From Castanea sativa (Eukaryota; Streptophyta; Magnoliopsida; Fagales; Fagaceae): DNA of 64,000 nt. Positions 57,934 to 64,000 of this stretch are shown here, piece after piece. Positions within the stretch are counted from its first letter, which is position 1. Each line of letters opens with the position of its first letter. The notes below the pieces were generated by a model. The model was not told the DNA's origin. It did no database searches and saw only the letters and a program-made list of their open reading frames with translations. The position numbers were made by a program, and so were the translations under genes. The stretch lies in contig NC_134017.1 of the NCBI RefSeq assembly GCF_040712315.1, positions 51,891,636-51,955,635 on the forward strand, written 5' to 3'.

Positions 57934-59395
57934 GTAGGAGTGTCAATTCGAATTAGTGTGTTGGGTTTGTGTCATGTTGAGGTAGGGGTATTCAACTAAA
58001 TGCCTCAACTCAAACCCGACTTATTTAATAATCGTTTTATAACTCTTCAACCTTAATCCGACCTATTAATAAAGCGGGTTGACACAACCTGGCTCACTTG
58101 ACATGCTTAATAAACATGTCGTTTTGGGTTGACACGAACGTGACACAACCCATTTAAACCAGCTTAATATAAAATATAACATCCATACAAAAATAAGTTT
58201 CTTACGCCACTTCACAATAGTGTTCTTATTGTTTTTTTTTTTATCAGAAAATTCTGTATGTTTCTCCCTTTGTATCTAACTGATTATCTAATTGGGCTGA
58301 CCTTTTGAGCCTTTCCAATTAGGCTTAAGTGTGTGGCTTGGAGTGGGACCAAAATAGACCAATAAGACACTAGCTCCAATGGGCCTTGGACTTTTCTGTC
58401 AACTCTTGACAAGTCCAAAGTTACCATTAACTATATTTAATACCACTATAAAAATATAGTTGCACTCTAGGCCTTATTTATAAATTATATCTCAAGACTT
58501 TATTGTACATGCAACAATTTCATAAAATATTCATAGTAATACAAAGTCATAAAAGTAGACTGCCATTCTGTAGATTACTACATCTTAATTCCTTGAGTAC
58601 CCGGTTTAATCCTTTAAGTTATTCATCATATATTTATGAAATCCAATTCCATAAATATATACTTTAGTAACTCCTTACTAAAGTGGTTAGGCCTACCTTT
58701 CTGAATAATTGAACCCATTAAACTTATCCCAAGGGAATATTTTGTATCTCCGTTAAGAGACTATGAATTCCATCTTGAGAATATATGTTTCTTCAACACT
58801 AAATGTGGTTGCCCAACATATTGAGGTTTTGACCGTAATTATAGATCTCACTTCTGATATATCAAAGCAACCTATACTTCATGATCAGGTTCATTATCCT
58901 CTTTGGATTAAAAGTTCATGTAAATATAAGTTATGAGTTTATTATTCATTTAACAGTCGTTAGGAGAATAATAAATCTCACAGTGATCCAGTTCAATATA
59001 TTTTAACTCTTAAAACATATCAACATACCAACTAGAAATCTCCATTTCCATGATCAAGACAAATCATCTTAGTTGATATGTTATAGTCTTCGCAGATAAA
59101 ATGCTCAATTTCATCACCGACTACGAACTACAATTCTGAGTTTACAAAGAACTTGTGATTCATATCTTCTGTGACTTTTCGCTTAAATCACATACTATGC
59201 ATTTCATGGACTATATGATAATGTCTCAATAATCATGTTACCATTATTTTTAGATAATAATAAAACAACTTTATCAATCAAAACATTAAATCACATATAA
59301 TGTCATACATAGTATCATAAAATAGGATTTAAGGGCACTAATCCTAATAGTGTTCGTGTCGTGTTCGCAGGTTGGGTCAAACATTAACACCCCTA
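57934..59395. mobile_element. hAT-like element carrying a nested LTR
   Basis: Ends GTAGGAGTGTCAAT and ATTAACACCCCTA are inverted, with a perfect 8-bp target duplication ACTAACCA (57926-57933, 59396-59403). The interior left of the LTR is rich in GGGTTGACACGAAC-type words. Non-autonomous. Confidence 0.88.
58221..59345 (-). mobile_element. Solo-LTR-like insertion nested in the hAT-like element
   Basis: In minus orientation it begins AGGATTAGTGCCCTTAAATC, which I recognise as the start of a common plant copia LTR (usually preceded by TGTT). The flanks share AATAG (58216-58220, 59346-59350). No primer site or coding sequence. The exact ends are ambiguous because ATAGTGTT occurs on both sides. 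Confidence 0.65.
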
Positions 59396-59403
59396 ACTAA
59401 CCA

Positions 59404-61187
59404 CAATTGAAAGTAAGTATATTTGCGAAAATGTTACAACACTTGTTATCATAATATTTTCACAATTGTTGAGGTCTCAATTTCTTATAGATCAAATAAA
59501 GAAAATGCTAAGTCCACAATATTTTCACATTAATTTTACAACAAATCATAAGTAGTAAGTTACTATTGATGGATAAAAAAGTGATATCAGTCGTGGATCC
59601 ATTTTAAAAACAGTAGCAACTTGTCATCTATAATTTCTATATAAAAAGAGGGAATGCTCCAAGCTATAGTAGTATAGCTACAGTGTCTTAGATAGTTCAA
59701 TTTGCACTATTTATTGGCTTTTTATTTTTTTGTGTAATATCGCCCGTTGAACTCTTTTTTTTTATTTTATATACATATGAGATGTTAGTTATCCTGTTTA
59801 TATATAATAACACAACAAATTGCCACAAAAGGTGTTAATTCCTAATAGGTCAAAATAAAATATTATATTGGAACCAACCGCAACTAAAAATAAAGGTATT
59901 ATGAAAAAAAAAAAAAGTATTATATCCACAACACTTTCATAACAAATCATAGATGGTAAATTGTTATTGGTTCTAATTTAACTTAGCAACAAAATTATTT
60001 TTTTGCCCACCAATAACAACCCCGTAACAACTTGCTACTTATGATTTGTAATAAAAATGTTGTGGACATAATATTTCTCTTGTGAAAATATTAAGACATC
60101 TTGTTCTCGTTACAATATTTTCATAACTGCTGATGTGTTAAATTTTTACAAGTCAAAGTAAAATATAACAAAGTTATAAAAGTATTATGAAAATTCACTA
60201 TGCACGTACAGTTTTTTGTGTTTCTAAAATTCACTATGCCATTATTTGTGTTTCTAGAATTTTTTTTATTAGTCAATTTTTGTTGAGCCAAAATTCACTA
60301 TGCACGTACAGTTTTCTTAGGTTGAATTTTTGTATTTTTTTTTTCTTTATACACCATTTGAAGTAAAAATACATAGTTTTACACACACACACTCACACAC
60401 ATACACACACAAAAAACCTTAGGATTAAAAAACTTTTCATCCTTTATGTTTGGGGTAGTTCACAATTCCTCCTTAAACTTCAAAATTTAGAAATTTCCCC
60501 CTTAATATTTTGGAAAATAGAAAATACATCATATTGTTATTCTTTTAGTTAAACCCTAATGAAAGATTATGATTCTTAAAATATTCCATTATGTAATTTC
60601 TAAAATACTCTAACTAAATTTTAACATCCTACAAATTTTATTCACGTATTTTGAGTTTTAGATGGTAGTAATACTTAATATAAGGTGTTTTATTTATTAC
60701 CTAGAGAACATTATTTTCTAGGTTTTAAATCATTGATACTTATAATTTATCTAATAGAAAATTCGATGACATGTCTTTTGTTATCTTCTTTTCTTTCTTT
60801 CTTTTCTTGCCTAAATGGGTGTTCATTAAAAATTAATTAAGCTAAAGATTGCACCTAGACTCATGTAGAATGATAAAAAAGAAAGTATGAATGACAAAGT
60901 TTTCATTGTGTATGGTTGAAGGTACTTGATAAAGAGTTTCAATTGTAGCATATGACATCATTCATTGCAAAAATTTAAATATTATGACAAGGTTTTAGCA
61001 AAATTTAGTTGCTTATGGTTGGAAGATGATGATATTCGTTATCATTCTTAGAAGTTTTTAATGAGTGGATATTGCCTTTAGCAAATAAGTATTAAAATTC
61101 TTATACAAATAAGATTAACTTTGTATGACATACATTTTTTTATGTATATAGTTTAATACTTTTTCAAATAATTAACTAGGCTATAGT

Positions 61188-61239
<52 letters not shown>

Positions 61240-61438
61240 AAATTAAAAAAAAATGAATGAGCGTGCCTTGCACGTGCCATCCACACTAGTCTTTAAAAAC
61301 ACTTATATCAAATTATCTATTTTACATTACATTTCATTAAAATGTTATTTTTTTAACAATTTTTTATTACTCTCTCAAATCACATCTATCTTATTAAAGA
61401 AAATATTAAAAAACATATTTTCATATAAACAATAATCG
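59404..61438. other. A/T-rich spacer with eroded MITE-like repeats
   Basis: No gene. Several diverged pieces share words such as CACAATATTTTCA and AATTGTTATTGGTT (near 59520, 59930, 60110), probably remnants of one MITE family. A 26-bp word (AATTCACTATGCACGTACAGTT core) is directly repeated near 60190 and 60293. An (AC)n tract lies near 60383-60410 and a (TA)n tract at about 61193-61236. Confidence 0.5.
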
Positions 61439-62240
61439 TGTTTATGGGGATAAATGGCTCGGATAAGGGTATTGAGCCGTGGGTCAGACCCGAGGATGCC
61501 AAATAGCCTGAGGACAAACAAGTATTAGTAAATGCGAGTAGGTTATCGGGCCGAGGACGAGAGCTAGTCTCAACAAGCTGGTGATGTTGTCCGAGCAGAC
61601 AAACCTCTTCCGGAAACAAAGTGGAAGCCTGAAGTCCGACCACCCAATAAGTACTAGGAAGTGGACAACCCATGCTTGGAATGAGGATAAGTATTGGAGA
61701 GAGGAGAGTCAATAGAGAATTGAAAAATATATAGGAAAAAAGCTGCTACCACCACATTGAATACTTTGCACCTAACCCATTGGCCGCATTAATGTGGAGG
61801 TGATGCCTGAACAGTGACCTCTAGCCTTACAGCTGTCCACAAAGACTTCAAGAAAATTTTGATGAGACAAGTATCAAGAAAATGAGTTATTTGATCAACA
61901 AGTGGAGGGCTAAGATAAGGGAAGGTGAAGGGCTATAAAAGGGAAAGGATTGCATTGGGAGGGGGGCGGGGGGTGGAACTACTTTGTAATGAAGAACTTG
62001 AATACTTATATAAGTCTGAGAGCTAAATACAAGAACATACCATCCTCAAACTTGACCGATGAGTATTTTTCTTTTCAACTTGTTATTCTCATATATTCCA
62101 ACACTAAACTAACCCGTAATGATTCTTACTGGACTCGTTAAACATTCAATATTAAACTCACTCTCTAACAATTTATTGTTGTGGGCTTGTTGGGTCATTG
62201 TCCAAATCTATTGGGCCGTGAACCAATTTACGTCCTTACA
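61439..62240 (+). mobile_element. LTR of a retrotransposon (probably solo)
   Basis: Starts TGTTTATGGGGATAAATGG and ends CGTCCTTACA, is GC-richer than its surroundings, and carries a TATAAAA box (61934-61940) in GGGCTATAAAAGGG. No partner LTR, primer site or coding region in the window. No clean target duplication seen, so the ends are provisional. Confidence 0.6.
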
Positions 62241-62709
62241 GTGTTTATTTACACTGTTAATGTAGTTAGAATTCTATTTTGCAAAAATAGTGATTTTTTA
62301 TGTGATACTATAATTACTCTAAAGTATATAAGCTTCTTGACCCATCTATCCCACTAAAAATTATATATTTATTTCAATTGTACAAGGGCAAATGCCACAC
62401 CTCATAAAATCTTCAACATCTCCTTCCAAGTCAATTCTATAAATGTGCACATTGATCAGTAGAAGGATCATGAGTGATGCGACCAAGTTCCACTTGATTA
62501 TTAATAGGATCTTCCCTCGCGAGTGGTTCTACAAAAATTATTTTATCACTCACACTAGCTTTGCTAACTTGAATCATTTGAGATTTGAGAAAATAAGAAG
62601 TTAGGGTTTGAGTTTGAAGAATAGAATTGAGATTTGGGGATTTTCTAAAAAGTAAAAACACTAAATGACATGAAAGGATTGTTTTTTCTGACCATTAAAG
62701 ATGAAGAGT
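62241..62709. other. Spacer between LTR and Mutator-like element
   Basis: Nothing recognised. Confidence 0.5.
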
Positions 62710-62718
62710 TTAAAATTT

Positions 62719-63785
62719 GGGTAAATTCCACTAAACCCCCCTAAGGTTTGGACTAATACCATTTAAGTCCAAGCCTTTTAAAAAATGACCAACTTGGTCC
62801 TTAAAAGACAATTTTATCCCTAACAAGCATGGATTTGAGCACAAATCACACGACACAGATGCACCATCTCATTGATCATAAACACACACACTTAACTATA
62901 CAAATTCCAAAACCTAAAACCCCCAAAAATCATCCCAAATTACCAATCATACACAGATTCATATGCACACGCTAACAAAATCACCAATTAGAACCATTTT
63001 GAGACAAATCCTATATCAAAATATACCCACAAATTCGCAAATGATCATACCCAAACCCCATTTCAAATTTAAATCAAAAATCACCAAATCCTTATATCAC
63101 ATAAGAAAACCAAATCCGTAAATTGACCAAGACCCAAACAAACAAAGAACCAAACCAAAAGAGAAAAAAAATTAGAATAGAGATCGATGTCCACCAGTGT
63201 TGGCGTCGCCAATGGTGGTGGCGGAGCTTGTGGGTCTTGTCAAATGTTCCCTTGACATTTGACACACAAATCCAAATAGAAACAAAGACCCAAACCTAGA
63301 AATAGAGACCCAAACCTAGAAATAGAGATACAAACCCAAAAACGAAGACCCAAGCATGTTTGGCACCAGATCAAAGTTGTTGGCATGGAACGATAGCAGT
63401 GGTGGTGATGTGAAGCTCGAAAACCCTTGTCAAATCTCTCCATGGCACTGATTTGAGAAGAAAGTGGAAGATGGTAGTGGAAAATATGGGTTTCGGCCAT
63501 GAAAGAGGGAGTCTTCAGCCGTCGTGGGTATGGGTGAGAGATAGATGAAGCCATCGTGGGTGCGGGTGAGAGAGAGATGGAGTCGTCGTGGGTGTGGCTG
63601 AGAGAGAGAGAGGGGGGGAGCCAGAGGTCTGAGAGAGAGAGAGAGAAGGGTTTGGGACTAAGATGAGAAGGTTTGGCTAGTCAAGGATAAAAATGTCTTT
63701 TAAGGACCAAGTTGGTTGTTTTTTAAAAGTCTTGGACTTAAATGATATTAGCCCAAACCTCAGGGGGGTTTAGTAGAATTTACCC
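62719..63785. mobile_element. Mutator-like element (MULE), non-autonomous
   Basis: Long inverted ends of about 95 bp (GGGTAAATTCCACTAAACC... against GGTTTAGTAGAATTTACCC) and a perfect 9-bp target duplication TTAAAATTT (62710-62718, 63786-63794), the hallmarks of Mutator. No transposase. The interior includes a 104-codon minus-strand frame (63554-63240) of unknown origin, possibly captured DNA. Confidence 0.93.
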
Positions 63786-63794
63786 TTAAAATTT

Positions 63795-64000
63795 TAAATT
63801 AAAGAAGTGTAACTGGCAAATGTTTTGGTGGAATATTTATGCCCAATCACACACAAGGGGCATGTATTGAGCTAATAAATAAAATAATGGCGCACAAGTG
63901 GAAACCAAAAGCCTATGTGTAACTATATTAGATTATGTTATATTATAAGTTGGGTTCAAGCTACACTTGGTATAACTCTAAGCAATGTTACACCTCTCAC
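63795..64000. other. Right edge
   Basis: A/T-rich, nothing recognised. Confidence 0.5.

Noticed and set aside
63240..63554. 104-codon minus-strand frame in the distal MULE
   Set aside because: Kept only as a remark on possible captured DNA; no domain, and the composition fits chance reading of a GC-richer MULE interior.
1..64000. CRISPR arrays, operons, bacterial promoters or terminators
   Set aside because: The sequence is clearly plant nuclear DNA; the regular repeats seen are microsatellites, subterminal transposon repeats or segmental duplicates.

Overview
This window looks like plant nuclear DNA, probably from a woody eudicot (a rosid; Fagales is a guess from general feel, not shown by any one sequence). 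The signs are introns with GT-AG borders and U/A-rich bodies, plant-type Ty1/copia and Ty3/gypsy retrotransposons primed by initiator-Met tRNA, CACTA, hAT, Mutator and Tourist-type DNA elements, a tRNA-derived SINE, and a DOXC-class 2-oxoglutarate/Fe(II) dioxygenase of the SRG1-like type. It is gene-poor: only two genes look intact, and nearly everything else is transposon or duplicated intergenic DNA.

The backbone is a tandem segmental array of a unit made of an SRG1-like gene followed by a roughly 5-6 kb intergenic segment, called X here. Reading left to right: a decayed first copy, of which only part of intron 3 and exon 4 are in the window (SRG1-1, about 2562-3100); its 3' flank; a 5'-truncated copia element (copia I, 3941-12388) with a complete-looking but pol-less minus-strand LTR element nested inside it (4729-10528); X-alpha (12389-17445); intact gene SRG1-2 (17446-20648); its 3' flank with two lineage-specific insertions; copia II (23747-30457), which carries a nested hAT-like element and a nested solo LTR; X-beta (30458-35316); a 5'-truncated minus-strand copia (element III, 35317-38645); X-gamma (38646-44497); intact gene SRG1-3 (44498-48682); its 3' flank; and a fourth, TE-riddled X segment (about 50946-54380). 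From 54.4 kb to the end the DNA is outside the array, with Tourist, hAT, LTR and Mutator-type elements and no gene I can support firmly.

SRG1-2 and SRG1-3 each splice to a 362-residue protein (four exons of 249, 248, 325 and 267 nt) with the facial triad H229/D231/H286 and the R296-x-S298 co-substrate motif. They are close paralogues and are presumably oxidoreductases of specialised metabolism; the substrate cannot be read from sequence. Both share a TIR-bordered element just upstream of the gene that appears to supply the TATA box.

Because the X segments are paralogous, most insertions can be read as filled versus empty sites inside the window itself, with target-site duplications (TSDs). 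That gives an internal relative chronology: copia insertion, then alpha/beta duplication, then unit-specific insertions, a local inversion in X-gamma, and loss of a predicted fourth SRG1 gene where element III now lies.
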